Position numbers and translations under genes: made by a program. From the NCBI GenBank assembly GCA_964353185.1, contig CAYGUV010000010.1:1-59255 (forward strand): a stretch of DNA of 59,255 nt. The letters are read 5' to 3'. The notes below the pieces were generated by a model. That model worked only from the letters and a program-made list of their open reading frames with translations. It was not told the origin of the DNA and made no database searches. The stretch is from GCA-2708415 sp964353185. Its GTDB lineage: Bacteria > Pseudomonadota > Alphaproteobacteria > Micavibrionales > Micavibrionaceae. This document shows positions 8,959-18,060 of this stretch, in pieces (the first letter of the stretch is position 1; each line of letters begins with the position of its first letter).

Positions 8959-10380
8959 TTAAGTATAGCGCGTTTTAATGAATTCGAAAATGGCGCGCAT
9001 GCCCGTGTCTGCCCCGCCTTTTGGGCGGCCAGCTTTGCCATGTTGTTCCCATGCAAAACAATCTAAATGAATCCAATCAACAGCAGAATCAATAAAACGT
9101 TCAATAAATAACGCCCCATGAATGGCGCCTGCACGGCCAGAGCCATCGTTGGTCATATCTGCGACCGTACTATTAAGTTCTTTTTTATATCCTTGCCATA
9201 AAGGGAGGGGCCAAACAGGGTCATCTTTTTCGGCACTTTGTTTGCGCAGAGGCTCAAGAAATTCGTCATTATTGCTGAAAAAAGCTGGAATATCATAGCC
9301 AAGTGCAACACGCGCAGCGCCAGTTAATGTACAAAAATCGATTAATAAGTCAGGTTTATCTTCGCAAGCATAAGTGACCGCATCCCCAACAACCAATCGT
9401 CCTTCGGCGTCGGTATCCCCAATTTCAACGGTTACGCCCTTACGGCTTTGGATGACATCACCGGGGCGAAATGAATTACCCGCCACAGAATTTTCTGCAA
9501 TAGGCAACAACACGCGTAATTGAACAGGTAACTTCATCGCCATTATCATATTGGCCAAGCCAAGGGCATGAGCCGCGCCACCCATATCTTTTTTCATGTC
9601 GCGCATATACATGCCAGGTTTAAGGTTTAAGCCGCCCGTATCATAAATAATCCCTTTGCCAACAATGGTGATTTTGGGGGCTGATTTCTTGCCCCATTTA
9701 ATGTCAACCAGTTGTGGCGGGCGGGGGCTTGCCTTACCAACAGCGTAAATCATTGGAAAATCTGTTTCGATTTTTTTGCCTTTGATAACGGTAATGTTGG
9801 CGTTATTTTTTTCAGCAATATGTTTTGCCGCGCTCGCGAGCTCATCCGTGCCTAAATCGTTGGCGGGGGTGTTAATCAGGGTTCGTATGAATAAAATCGA
9901 GTCTATTGTTGTACTAATCAGCTTCTTATCTGATTGATCGTGCCATTTTAAAGAAATGGTTGTTTGTTTATCATCTACGTATCGATCGAATTTATGATTG
10001 GCTAACCCCCATCCAATAAAAATTTTATCGAGCGTTTCTTTTTTATACGTTCCTTTGACCTCAAAAATATGCTGATTAAGAAATTTTTCAGAGAATTTTT
10101 GTTTTATGAAATCCACAACGCTAGCGCTATCTAGGTAATAACAAGGGGAAGAAATACCTGATAAAATCATCTTGGTTTTACCTTTGCCATCTTTCACATC
10201 ATAAGATTGGCCTACACGGCATTCAAAACCATTTTGATCTATTTGTGTTTTTGTTAGCGTGTCCTGTTTAGAAAGCCATTTTTTAAACCCTTTTGTATCA
10301 AAAAAATAAAGCGGTAAGGCGTTCTTTTTGCTATTTTGAATGAAAGAGTTTGGGAATTTAAGATATTTTTGAAAAGACAT
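8959..10380 (-). CDS. M17 family leucyl aminopeptidase
   Basis: The 473-aa protein carries the two-metal site of the M17 family: K242 and D247 in GKGIIYDTGG, D265 in KKDMGGAAHA, and D324, E326 and R328 in DTDAEGRLVVGDA. The N-terminal domain is divergent, as in other alphaproteobacterial members of this branch. The predicted activity is release of N-terminal residues from short peptides in the cytoplasm. It is followed at 3 bp by the NlpC/P60 gene, so the two are probably cotranscribed. The gene symbol is withheld because this branch is distinct from E. coli PepA and PepB. Confidence 0.93.
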   Translation of the reverse strand: MSFQKYLKFPNSFIQNSKKNALPLYFFDTKGFKKWLSKQDTLTKTQIDQNGFECRVGQSYDVKDGKGKTKMILSGISSPCYYLDSASVVDFIKQKFSEKFLNQHIFEVKGTYKKETLDKIFIGWGLANHKFDRYVDDKQTTISLKWHDQSDKKLISTTIDSILFIRTLINTPANDLGTDELASAAKHIAEKNNANITVIKGKKIETDFPMIYAVGKASPRPPQLVDIKWGKKSAPKITIVGKGIIYDTGGLNLKPGMYMRDMKKDMGGAAHALGLANMIMAMKLPVQLRVLLPIAENSVAGNSFRPGDVIQSRKGVTVEIGDTDAEGRLVVGDAVTYACEDKPDLLIDFCTLTGAARVALGYDIPAFFSNNDEFLEPLRKQSAEKDDPVWPLPLWQGYKKELNSTVADMTNDGSGRAGAIHGALFIERFIDSAVDWIHLDCFAWEQHGKAGRPKGGADTGMRAIFEFIKTRYT

Positions 10381-10428
10381 TAAGTTTCTCTATATTTATA
10401 AAAGGACTTTTGTAAATTTTACGCTTTA

Positions 10429-10449
10429 TTCCCTTTAGAGAAAAGGGAA
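10429..10449 (-). terminator. Hairpin between the SDR and aminopeptidase genes
   Basis: Perfect 8-bp inverted repeat TTCCCTTT / AAAGGGAA (10429-10436, 10442-10449) with a 5-nt loop, just downstream of the SDR stop on the minus strand. The U tract is weak, so it may be a weak terminator or a processing hairpin. Confidence 0.45.
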
Positions 10450-10458
10450 GAGGGACTT

Positions 10459-11256
10459 TTACCCCTTATTCTTTTCGCGTTTTTCAATGCCCGCCATCAT
10501 CTTACGTCCAATCCATAAATAAAGCGCGTTTGGCATTATTTTTAAACATTTCATGATAAGCGTGAATTTCTTAGGAAAATGTATCTCAAAACTATTAGAT
10601 ATCATGCCTTTATAAATGCTATTGGCGGCTTGCTTGGGGGTTATCACCATTGGCATTTCAAAATCATTTTTATCTGTCATGGGGGTTTCGACAAAACCAG
10701 GACATATAAGGCGTACATCCACCTCTTTTTCCTCAGCGCGTAGGCTTTCGGCCAAATTTATGATGGCTGCTTTTGTTGCGCTGTAGGGTTGGCCTTTGGG
10801 TAGGCCGCGATATCCTGCGACACTGCCGGTTAAGATGATTTGGCCATATTTTTGAAATTTTATAATAGGTAATATTGCTTCTATGAAGTTAAAAGCGCCC
10901 ATTAGGTTTACATTTATAATTTTTTGCGCGCTGTCGTTATTAATATTTGCAATTAAAGTTGGGTCATACATGCCAGCCAATAAAATGGCGCTGTCGATAT
11001 GGCCATATTCTTTTTTAATTTTTTTTGCGGTGGTGATAAATGTATCTCTTTCTGTCACATCAAACGGAAAAACGTGGGTTTTACCTTCAATTTCATTTGC
11101 TAAGCTCTTAAGCTTATCCTCGCTTCGGGCGGATAAGATTACGGTTGCACCATTTTCTGATAATTTTTTAGCCAATGCGGCACCGATACCCGTGCTTGCT
11201 CCAATGATCCAGACATTCTTTTTACTGAAATCACCCATGTGTTTGTTGCTTTCCAT
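10459..11256 (-). CDS. Short-chain dehydrogenase/reductase (SDR) family protein
   Basis: A 265-aa classical SDR. The cofactor motif GASTGIG is at 19-25, the catalytic serine is S145 in TGSVAG and the active-site pair is Y158 and K162 in YSATK. The NNAG motif is changed to LLAG at 92-95. The C-terminal 40 residues are basic and hydrophobic, as in SDRs that associate with membranes or act on lipids. The substrate cannot be told from sequence. The start could also be the ATG at residue 7. It is probably a single-gene unit, given the hairpin downstream. Confidence 0.88.
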   Translation of the reverse strand: MESNKHMGDFSKKNVWIIGASTGIGAALAKKLSENGATVILSARSEDKLKSLANEIEGKTHVFPFDVTERDTFITTAKKIKKEYGHIDSAILLAGMYDPTLIANINNDSAQKIINVNLMGAFNFIEAILPIIKFQKYGQIILTGSVAGYRGLPKGQPYSATKAAIINLAESLRAEEKEVDVRLICPGFVETPMTDKNDFEMPMVITPKQAANSIYKGMISNSFEIHFPKKFTLIMKCLKIMPNALYLWIGRKMMAGIEKREKNKG

Positions 11257-11362
11257 TAATCTAGATTTGTTTTAAGTGCAGTTTAGTTAATGACTGTGGA
11301 ACAAAAAAGTTCAATTATTTTTGAATGTTTTTAATATGAATAACATGTGCTATTTTATATTT

Positions 11363-11884
11363 ATGAAAAAAATCTTACTCTTATCTGTCATTTTATTTAG
11401 TTTTTCCTGTGGTCAGCAGGCTTTATCACAAGAAAAACGTATTACATCCTTCACCTTAGAGGGTGGCCCCATTGCAAGCAAACATTTGCAATCTGGCGAC
11501 GAGGACTTTAGGGAGCGTCACGTTATGGCCATCGCAAAGGTTCACACCGAAGGATATGGCAATTGGGGGTTATATTTTTTAAACCCTAATAGTGTTGATG
11601 ATACATCCTATGGTTTTGGATATGTGACCGACCCTTATGTTGTCCCGCTTGGCCCTACAGACCTTGAGCTTTCTGGCGCGTTAGGCTTGGTGACAGGATA
11701 TCAAGATTATCCTGTTCCATTGCTTGCCGCGCAGGCGCGTTTAAAATTAATTGAAAGTGGTGCTTGGAATGTGGGAATCGCCATGGCCGCATCTCCTTAT
11801 TATATCGAGGAAGAAAATGGTAATGATAACGAATTTGGCGTTGTTGTAACTTCGCCCTTCCTTAGCGCACGCTACGCGTTTTAA
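11363..11884 (+). CDS. Small outer-membrane beta-barrel protein
   Basis: The start at 11363 is chosen because the protein then opens with a normal signal peptide (MKKILLLSVILFSFSC.. ending near ALSQ) instead of an unlikely upstream extension. The mature part of about 150 residues alternates polar and apolar residues (GYGNWGLYFLNP, ARLKLIESGAWNVGIAMA), and the protein ends ARYAF. A terminal phenylalanine is the usual BAM recognition signature. The size fits an 8-stranded barrel of the PagP or acyloxyacyl-hydrolase class, but no catalytic motif was recognised. A lipoprotein reading (SFSC) is less likely. Confidence 0.62.
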   Translation: MKKILLLSVILFSFSCGQQALSQEKRITSFTLEGGPIASKHLQSGDEDFRERHVMAIAKVHTEGYGNWGLYFLNPNSVDDTSYGFGYVTDPYVVPLGPTDLELSGALGLVTGYQDYPVPLLAAQARLKLIESGAWNVGIAMAASPYYIEEENGNDNEFGVVVTSPFLSARYAF

Positions 11885-11986
11885 TTAAGGATAAGCAATT
11901 ACAAGTGAATGACCAAACACTTGCCACTTTCTTTCATAACGTTTTTATGGCTTACTCGCCAAAATTTTACTTAATAGGTATTAATT

Positions 11987-13630
11987 ATGCTCAGACTTGT
12001 TCGTCGTTTTAATTTAACTGAAAATCCGCGTGCGGATATTTTATCAGGCATTACTGTTGCCCTTGCCCTTGTTCCAGAGGCGATTGCCTTCGCTTTTGTT
12101 GCAAAAGTTGATCCACTTGTCGGATTATATGCAGCCTTCTTTATGGGATTTATTACCTCTATATTAGGCGGGCGTAGCGGGATGATTTCCGGTGCAACGG
12201 GGGCAATGGCGGTTGTCATGGTGGGGCTTGTTATTACCTATGGTGTTGAATATCTTTTTGCGGCTGTTTTATTGACGGGCTTAATACAAATTGGGGCAGG
12301 TATTTTCCAATTGGGTAAGTTTATACGCCTTGTGCCGTATCCAGTTATGTTGGGGTTTGTTAATGGTTTGGCGATTGTCATTTTCTTGGCACAGCTTGGG
12401 CAATTTAAAAATTCTATCCTTCCCACAACACCAGAAGACGCAGATAGCGCACACGTAAACGAGGGCGGGCATAGTGCAATAGATGTGTTGTTTAATGGCA
12501 ACTGGCTGCAAGGGTCAGAAATGCAAATGATGGTGGGGCTCACTTTATTGACTATGTTGATCATTTGGGTCTTTCCCAAAATTCCTAAGGTCGGGTCGTG
12601 GTTGCCGGCTTCATTAGTTTCTATTTTGGCGGTATCTGCATTAGTGATTGGTATGGATTTGGACACAAAAACCGTTGGTGATTTGGCCAGCGTTAAGGGC
12701 GGTTTACCAGAATTTCATATTCCGATGGTGCCTTTTACCTTTGAAACATTGATGATTATCCTACCACTTTCAATTACCCTAGCGGCGATCGGTTTGATCG
12801 AAAGTTTGCTTACGCTTACATTAATTGATGAAATGACTGATACACGTGGGCGCACCTCACAAGAATGTATTGGGCAGGGGCTTGGCAATGCGACATGTGG
12901 TTTGTTTGGTGCAATGGGTGGTTGTGCAATGATTGGTCAGTCGATGATTAATATTAAATCCGGTGGTCGCGGAAGGTTGTCTGGTATTACCGCCGCGCTA
13001 TGCTTGTTGGCCTTCATTTTATTCACATCTCAGTGGATTGAAATGATTCCTTTGGCTGCGCTAACGGGGCTGATGATGATGGTCGTTATTGCAACCTTTG
13101 CCTGGACATCTGTACGTATTTTACACAAAATTCCAAAAGAGGATGCCTTTGTTATTTTCTTGGTAACAATCGTAACTGTTTTCCATGATTTGGCGTTAGC
13201 TGTTGTTGTCGGCGTTATTGTCTCTGCGCTTGTTTATGCGTGGAAATCGGCGAATAAGTTCTGGATTACAACGTGGAAAAACGAAGATGATGGGAACAAA
13301 GTTTATAAACTTCATGGTCCTTTATTTTTTGGATCTATCCAATCATTTAAAGATGAAGTTGACCCCAAAAATGATGAAGAAGAGAATGTCGTGATTGATT
13401 TCTCTCGTGCCCGTGTGTGGGATCATTCCGCCCTTGAAGCGATTGATGCGATGGCTGTTAAATATGAAGAGGCGGGTAAAAAACTGCATTTAGTACATTT
13501 GAGCCGAGATTGTGCATTATTACTTAAAAATGCAAGAGATTTAGTAGAAGTAAACTTGATAGAAGACCCGCATTATGGCGTTTTGGTTGATTATGCTGAA
13601 TATATAGATGGCCGTGATCAGAAAGCTTAA
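11987..13630 (+). CDS. SulP family inorganic anion transporter with STAS domain
   Basis: The 547-aa protein has a membrane domain of many hydrophobic helices from about 20 to 410, opening with the SulP signature (PRADILSGITVALALVPEAI). A cytoplasmic STAS domain follows at about 430-545 (VVIDFSRARVWDHSALEAID). SulP proteins move sulfate, bicarbonate or other anions; the substrate is not evident, and no carbonic anhydrase or sulfate gene is adjacent. The gene overlaps the convergent DUF6868 gene by 4 bp. Confidence 0.93.
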   Translation: MLRLVRRFNLTENPRADILSGITVALALVPEAIAFAFVAKVDPLVGLYAAFFMGFITSILGGRSGMISGATGAMAVVMVGLVITYGVEYLFAAVLLTGLIQIGAGIFQLGKFIRLVPYPVMLGFVNGLAIVIFLAQLGQFKNSILPTTPEDADSAHVNEGGHSAIDVLFNGNWLQGSEMQMMVGLTLLTMLIIWVFPKIPKVGSWLPASLVSILAVSALVIGMDLDTKTVGDLASVKGGLPEFHIPMVPFTFETLMIILPLSITLAAIGLIESLLTLTLIDEMTDTRGRTSQECIGQGLGNATCGLFGAMGGCAMIGQSMINIKSGGRGRLSGITAALCLLAFILFTSQWIEMIPLAALTGLMMMVVIATFAWTSVRILHKIPKEDAFVIFLVTIVTVFHDLALAVVVGVIVSALVYAWKSANKFWITTWKNEDDGNKVYKLHGPLFFGSIQSFKDEVDPKNDEEENVVIDFSRARVWDHSALEAIDAMAVKYEEAGKKLHLVHLSRDCALLLKNARDLVEVNLIEDPHYGVLVDYAEYIDGRDQKA

Positions 13631-13875
13631 GTCATTATCATGACACGCAGTGCAAAATAAGGAACAATCGTAAAGATTAGGGTCAATATTTTATATTGCG
13701 CCAGATATTTAAAGTACATTTTATCCAGCTCATCAGGGGTGATTTTAAACAGCGCGCTATGGATACGGTGGCTTGTTTTTCTAAGAAGTGCGGTGGTTAT
13801 CGTACTAAAAAATAAAACGCCAATATTAATAAGTGCCATCCATCCAAAAAAATCCATAAGTGTTTCTAAAGTCAT
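13627..13875 (-). CDS. DUF6868 family small membrane protein
   Basis: The start MTLETLMDFF at 13875 is preferred because GGAGG lies 5 nt upstream; the ATG twelve bases earlier overlaps that site. The 82-aa protein has a first hydrophobic helix at about 7-28, a basic linker with HRIHSALF, and a second helix near the C-terminus (KILTLIFTIVPYFALRVMI). This matches the two-helix DUF6868 pattern as I remember it. Function unknown. It overlaps the end of the SulP gene by 4 bp on the opposite strand. Confidence 0.7.
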   Translation of the reverse strand: MTLETLMDFFGWMALINIGVLFFSTITTALLRKTSHRIHSALFKITPDELDKMYFKYLAQYKILTLIFTIVPYFALRVMIMT

Positions 13876-13924
13876 TAATGCCTCCATTCTTATTTATTTT
13901 TAAACAATACACCAAATGGGCGTT

Positions 13925-13961
13925 AAAAAGAAGGAAGACTGAAAGATTGGCAGCCTTCCTT
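13925..13961 (-). terminator. Terminator after the TonB-dependent receptor gene
   Basis: Inverted repeat AAGGAAG / CTTCCTT (13931-13937, 13955-13961) followed on the minus strand by CTTTTT. It lies just past the receptor stop codon. Confidence 0.7.
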
Positions 13962-13977
13962 ATAAGCTCACGAATGA

Positions 13978-16191
13978 TTAAAATTCAAATTTAATGCCTG
14001 CAATTGCGGTTAATGGTTTTCCTGGTCTTGCGCCTGCGGGGCGGCGGGCGGAAACATATTCAGTATCAAATAAATTATCAACTGTGCCGAACAGGCGCGT
14101 ATTGTCAAAAATCTCATATTCGCCAGCAACATCGATAATAAAATGTTCATCCGTTCCTTGGTTTGATGGGATTGACCCACTTCCCGCTTGTGTACGCATT
14201 TCATCAACATACTTGCCCGCCACATTAATTTCCCATTTAGGGGTCACAACCCCTGCGGAGATAAAGAATTGATGCTCAGGAATATAGGGAAGTTCGTCCC
14301 CCGCAGATACATTCCCCCATTCATCAAATGAGCTGACGAAGCTATTTTGAAATTCTGCCTGAGTGAAGGTGTAGTTAAAATTAATAGGTAAGCTTATATC
14401 TTCACGCATATTAAAGACAGGCGCAGCATCATAGCCTAAGGCAAATTCAACCCCATATGCATCGACTTCTCCCGCGTTAAATTGATCACCTGTTGCGCCA
14501 CCAGAACAACCTGATGATAAGGTACATTCGCCCAAAAGATTGCTGTAATCGTTAAAGAAGCCAACAATTTCTGCGTTAAATAGATTGCCTGTGTAACGGC
14601 TTCCTAGCTCGTAATTAATGCTTTCTTCTACATCATCACTGGTGCTGCTTGGGGATGGGGGCGCGAATCCTTTATGGACTCCACCAAATACACTTACTGA
14701 ATCAGTGAATGCGTATCCAACGCCAATACCCGGGATGAGGGCATCAACAGTATTTTCAAGTACTTCGCCGTTGTTAAAATCTTCGCGTTTTGTTTCGATA
14801 TATTCATATCTTAGGCCTGGAACGAACGTCCAATTTGAATAGGATATTTCATCTTGAACATATAATGCGGTTGCCTTGGCCGTTGCGTGGCGGTTTGCTT
14901 GAGAGCCGGGCGCACCCGCGTTGGTAAGGGCCATTATGCCATTTGTGATAGAGTAAAGATCTTCATTTTGAAAACGGTCTTCTTTATCATAGTGATAACG
15001 GATACCAAACTCTAATGCGTGATCTGTCTCGCTAATGCCAAAAGCGGTGGCCAAGTCAGTTTGAATTCCCGTTGAATAATAATCACGATTATTGGCACGC
15101 ACGGTTAAATTATTGGCCGCGCTACCGTCTAAATTTGCCTCGCCACGTAATGCCGCCAAATATGTTGGGTCGTCAAGAGCGCTTGATAGGCTCTCACGGA
15201 CACCGCCAATTGTTATATCATCCAATTTGTACCAGTTTCTTGAAAATTGGTTATGATACAAAGTTGTTGTGGCATCAACTTTACCAAAATCGGCAAAGTG
15301 ACGAATGTGGTATTGGCTATGCGCAGACTCCATATTATCAACTTGGGTTGAGGCATAACGTCTAAATGGATCCGCATCGAAATCTGCTTGGGTTAGTCCT
15401 AAATAAGTCTCATCCGAATCTTCTTCGGTCGCGCCGATTTTAAACTCAACAGATTGGTAAATATCTGCGGTCGCGTCCGTTGCAAATTTAATTTTCCCCA
15501 TCAGGTCTTGAATAGAATATCCAGTGTCCCCACCAACGATATCAATATCTTTAAATCCATCGGTTTGATCGTGGCTGGCGTCAACGACAAAGCCGAATGT
15601 TCCCCAATCAAAACCATAGCTGTTACCATAGTGGCCTTGTAAACGTTTTGTGTTATTTGTCCCATATGCCGTGAGGGATTCAATTTCTTGGACATCTGGA
15701 ACTGAGCTTGAAATGAGGTTAACCGCCCCACTTGTCGTACGGGGGCCAAATTTTATAGTGCTTGAACCTTTACGAACCTCAACCGCCTCCATCCGATTGA
15801 CGCGCGGGAAATAATAAGCCGATGGCGATGCATAAGGGGCAGGGGCAATCAGAATTCCATCTTCCATAAGGGTGATATCTGCGCTTCGCTCTGATCGTCC
15901 GCCACGTAAACCAATATTAGGGCGATTTCCGTAGCCTTCTTCTTCTTGAATATTGACCCCAGGCACCTGACGCAGTACGCGATTTATATCTGTATAATTA
16001 TTTTTATCAAGCTCTTCCTCATCTATAAAATCTGCGGATCCCGTAATGTCAGCGGCTCGTTCGGCACTTCCAATAACCATGACACGCTCCATCACGATTT
16101 TATCGCGCGATGTTTCTGCCATGGTTGCTGTGTTGATTAAAACAAAACCTGTAGCGAGAAGAAATAAAGTGGCTGGAGATTTTAAATACAT
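13978..16191 (-). CDS. TonB-dependent outer-membrane receptor, FecA-like
   Basis: The 737-aa protein starts with a signal peptide (to about residue 25, TATMAETS). A plug domain follows at about 45-165 (YTDINRVLRQVPGVNIQ, IGLRGGRSERSADITLMEDG, GPRTTSGAVNLI), then a 22-strand-type barrel ending IAGIKFEF. The plug resembles ferric dicitrate (FecA) receptors, suggesting an iron chelate as ligand, but no FecI/FecR pair is adjacent. AAGGAA lies about 9 nt before the ATG. A perfect Fur-box core is 30 bp upstream, and tonB is divergent, so uptake and energy transduction are probably induced together by iron starvation. Confidence 0.92.
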   Translation of the reverse strand: MYLKSPATLFLLATGFVLINTATMAETSRDKIVMERVMVIGSAERAADITGSADFIDEEELDKNNYTDINRVLRQVPGVNIQEEEGYGNRPNIGLRGGRSERSADITLMEDGILIAPAPYASPSAYYFPRVNRMEAVEVRKGSSTIKFGPRTTSGAVNLISSSVPDVQEIESLTAYGTNNTKRLQGHYGNSYGFDWGTFGFVVDASHDQTDGFKDIDIVGGDTGYSIQDLMGKIKFATDATADIYQSVEFKIGATEEDSDETYLGLTQADFDADPFRRYASTQVDNMESAHSQYHIRHFADFGKVDATTTLYHNQFSRNWYKLDDITIGGVRESLSSALDDPTYLAALRGEANLDGSAANNLTVRANNRDYYSTGIQTDLATAFGISETDHALEFGIRYHYDKEDRFQNEDLYSITNGIMALTNAGAPGSQANRHATAKATALYVQDEISYSNWTFVPGLRYEYIETKREDFNNGEVLENTVDALIPGIGVGYAFTDSVSVFGGVHKGFAPPSPSSTSDDVEESINYELGSRYTGNLFNAEIVGFFNDYSNLLGECTLSSGCSGGATGDQFNAGEVDAYGVEFALGYDAAPVFNMREDISLPINFNYTFTQAEFQNSFVSSFDEWGNVSAGDELPYIPEHQFFISAGVVTPKWEINVAGKYVDEMRTQAGSGSIPSNQGTDEHFIIDVAGEYEIFDNTRLFGTVDNLFDTEYVSARRPAGARPGKPLTAIAGIKFEF

Positions 16192-16218
16192 TAGTTTTTT
16201 CCTTGAAATATAACTTGC

Positions 16219-16237
16219 AAATGATAATGATTATCAA
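16219..16237. promoter_or_regulatory. Fur box in the receptor/tonB divergent promoter
   Basis: AAATGATAATGATTATCAA contains GATAAT-G-ATTATC (16223-16235), a perfect 6-1-6 palindrome identical to the Fur consensus core. It lies 32 bp before the receptor ATG and about 80 bp before tonB, and a fur-type gene is at 31726-32139. Confidence 0.88.
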
Positions 16238-16277
16238 TACTTATGACTTGTTAAAGTTATTTTAGAGTGCTGTCAAT

Positions 16278-16297
16278 AATGAAAGTCATTCTCATTT
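16278..16297. promoter_or_regulatory. Second Fur-like operator close to tonB
   Basis: AATGAAAGTCATTCTCATTT (perfect AATGA-3-TCATT palindrome plus a further CATT half) matches the Fur half-site array less closely than the first box. It ends 16 bp before the tonB ATG, where it would block transcription. Confidence 0.55.
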
Positions 16298-16313
16298 AGA
16301 TTTTTTGTGTGCA

Positions 16314-17000
16314 ATGCCGTTAGTCAAATTATTTTTATTAGAAACAAATAAGCAAATTAGCTTAGGGGTTGCTGCCTCAGTCTTTTTGCATGTGGCTGTC
16401 CTGTCATTTTTTTTGATAAATGATAATAGGGATAATTTTAAAAAGATTGAGGCTGATCTCTTGGCTGTACAGTCGATACCAATTCAAATTGTGAACTCTG
16501 TTCAATCAACACAAAAAGTGGCTCAGGAAAAAAAGACTGTCGTATCAAAACCAAAAGAAATAATTAAAAAAACAGGGGTAAGCCCCCAGAAAAATAAAGT
16601 TAAAACAGAGGAAGTGCAAAAAACGGTCGCACCAGACGCAACAATATCAAAGACACCATCAGATGGTCCGCAAAATAATATTGATAACGCATCATCGAAT
16701 AATGCACAAAGCAACCCTGTTCCCATAGTCGTTGGGGGCGGATTGGTCGGGCGACGTGTTCAGCCAGATTATCCAAAAAGATCATTAGACCTTAAGCAGG
16801 AGGGAACAGTAATTTTACATGTTTTGATTTCTGATACAGGAAAAAGGCAGGATATAAAATTATTTAAGCCATCAAAATACGCACTATTAAATCAAGCGGC
16901 AATGAAAGCGGTCAAAAAATGGACGTTTGATCCCAATATTGTAAATGGTCGCGCTGTCAAAAGCTGGGTAGAGATACCAATAGAATTTAAAATTCAATAA
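16314..17000 (+). CDS. tonB: TonB energy transducer
   Basis: The ATG at 16314 is used; longer readings need a TTG start. The 228-aa protein has an N-terminal membrane anchor (about 12-33), a long Lys/Gln/Pro-rich periplasmic spacer (about 35-135) and a C-terminal TonB domain of about 80 residues, with QPDYPKRSLDLKQEGTVILH and MKAVKKWTFDP as its hallmark segments. It passes proton-motive-force energy from ExbBD to outer-membrane receptors. exbB and exbD are not in the window. Divergent from the receptor gene and next to a Fur-like operator, so iron-repressed expression is likely. Confidence 0.92.
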   Translation: MPLVKLFLLETNKQISLGVAASVFLHVAVLSFFLINDNRDNFKKIEADLLAVQSIPIQIVNSVQSTQKVAQEKKTVVSKPKEIIKKTGVSPQKNKVKTEEVQKTVAPDATISKTPSDGPQNNIDNASSNNAQSNPVPIVVGGGLVGRRVQPDYPKRSLDLKQEGTVILHVLISDTGKRQDIKLFKPSKYALLNQAAMKAVKKWTFDPNIVNGRAVKSWVEIPIEFKIQ

Positions 17001-17002
17001 AA

Positions 17003-17095
17003 TGGCGGACACGGAGGGATTCGAACCCTCGATGAGACTATAAATCCCATACTCCCTTAGCAGGGGAGCGCCTTCAGCCACTCGGCCACGTATCC
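17003..17095 (-). tRNA. tRNA-Ser (anticodon GCU)
   Basis: Minus-strand reading gives acceptor GGATACG paired with CGTGTCC, discriminator G and encoded CCA. The D arm is TGGCCGAGTGG, the anticodon arm CTCCC-CTGCTAA-GGGAG has anticodon GCT, a long class II variable arm follows, and the T arm contains GGTTCGAATCC. The 93-nt length and variable arm fit tRNA-Ser reading AGC/AGU. It lies immediately 3' of tonB on the opposite strand. Confidence 0.97.
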
Positions 17096-17149
17096 GCTCT
17101 TTCAAGTAGCTATTGTTTACCAAGCATTGGTGTGAATATCAATCAGAAA

Positions 17150-17758
17150 TCATCGTATATATTGTTTTAAATATTCACCCCAGTCATCAATTTGTGAAAT
17201 ATCTGGATAATCTGCAATATGATGTAGCATCCAGCCTGTCGGGCTGTTGCCATTGTCACGGGTGACCGCCGCAAAAACACAAGCATTCTTGTTCGCGCCA
17301 GTTTCATGATTAATATCGATATTTAATAAATCATTTTCAGTGAAACTATCAACGATACGGGCGCTAACGGCTTCGACGTTGGCAAAGGTGTGATTGCTGC
17401 GGATTTCGATCATAAATACGACGGCTTGGATATCATCGGGTAATTCTGCCAATTCGACAGATATTCTTTCATCATCGCCATCACCTTCGCCGCTCATATC
17501 ATCGCCGCTATGATAGATTTTTCCGCTTTCATCCATAGAATCTTGCGCTTCGGCGCCGACGAAATCAATGAATTGCCCTGATGTATTGTAAATATAACAA
17601 CAAATGTCTAAATCATGTTGTGAGTCAGATTTAAGGACACGGTCAACAACGCCCACTTTGTCCTCACGCGCATCCCAACTGAGGCCGGCAATAATACGCT
17701 GTTTAGCTTTTAAAGACTGATTAAGGGGGGCTTTAGAGCCATGCTGTATTTGTGTCAT
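17150..17758 (-). CDS. TerD family stress-response protein
   Basis: The 202-aa protein fits the TerD fold: a DLDICCYIYNTSG strand followed by the calcium-binding signature HSGDDMSGEGDGDDERI at about 83-99 and the family segment ELPDDIQAVVFMIEI. TerD proteins bind Ca2+ and are linked to tellurite, phage and envelope stress in ter clusters. Here the gene stands alone, with no other ter gene nearby, so its physiological role is open. The C-terminus (TGWMLHHIADYPD) resembles single-domain TerD or CABP-type members. Confidence 0.9.
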   Translation of the reverse strand: MTQIQHGSKAPLNQSLKAKQRIIAGLSWDAREDKVGVVDRVLKSDSQHDLDICCYIYNTSGQFIDFVGAEAQDSMDESGKIYHSGDDMSGEGDGDDERISVELAELPDDIQAVVFMIEIRSNHTFANVEAVSARIVDSFTENDLLNIDINHETGANKNACVFAAVTRDNGNSPTGWMLHHIADYPDISQIDDWGEYLKQYIR

Positions 17759-17818
17759 AAGAAAATCCGTATTATTTTTAACCTTAATAGGATAACATTT
17801 TTTTAAAAAAGAGCGAAA

Positions 17819-18055
17819 ATGAAAATTTTTAAATTGTCAGTATTAGCGGTTTTAATGTCATTGCCCATTTACGGATGTCGCACGGCAAATGACAAGTTAC
17901 CTGACGTTTCGCAGATAAAGTTAAAAACGGTTAAACAAGCCGCCACTCCAAGAAATTATGACGAGTGTGTCGATAATATTCCCGAATATGAACAAGAAAC
18001 GCCACAAGACGTTCAATCATATATTTGGCGTTGTCAGGAAGCGTTTCCAGAATAA
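17819..18055 (+). CDS. Small putative lipoprotein
   Basis: A 78-aa protein with a lipoprotein-like signal (MKIFKLSVLAVLMSLPIYGC). The lipobox IYGC puts the lipid-bearing cysteine at residue 20. The mature 58 residues contain C48 and C70 (DECVDNIPEYEQETP.., YIWRCQEAF), which could form a disulfide. Divergent from TerD and convergent with gatB, 5 bp from it. Not recognised otherwise. Confidence 0.65.
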   Translation: MKIFKLSVLAVLMSLPIYGCRTANDKLPDVSQIKLKTVKQAATPRNYDECVDNIPEYEQETPQDVQSYIWRCQEAFPE

Positions 18056-18060
18056 AAAGC

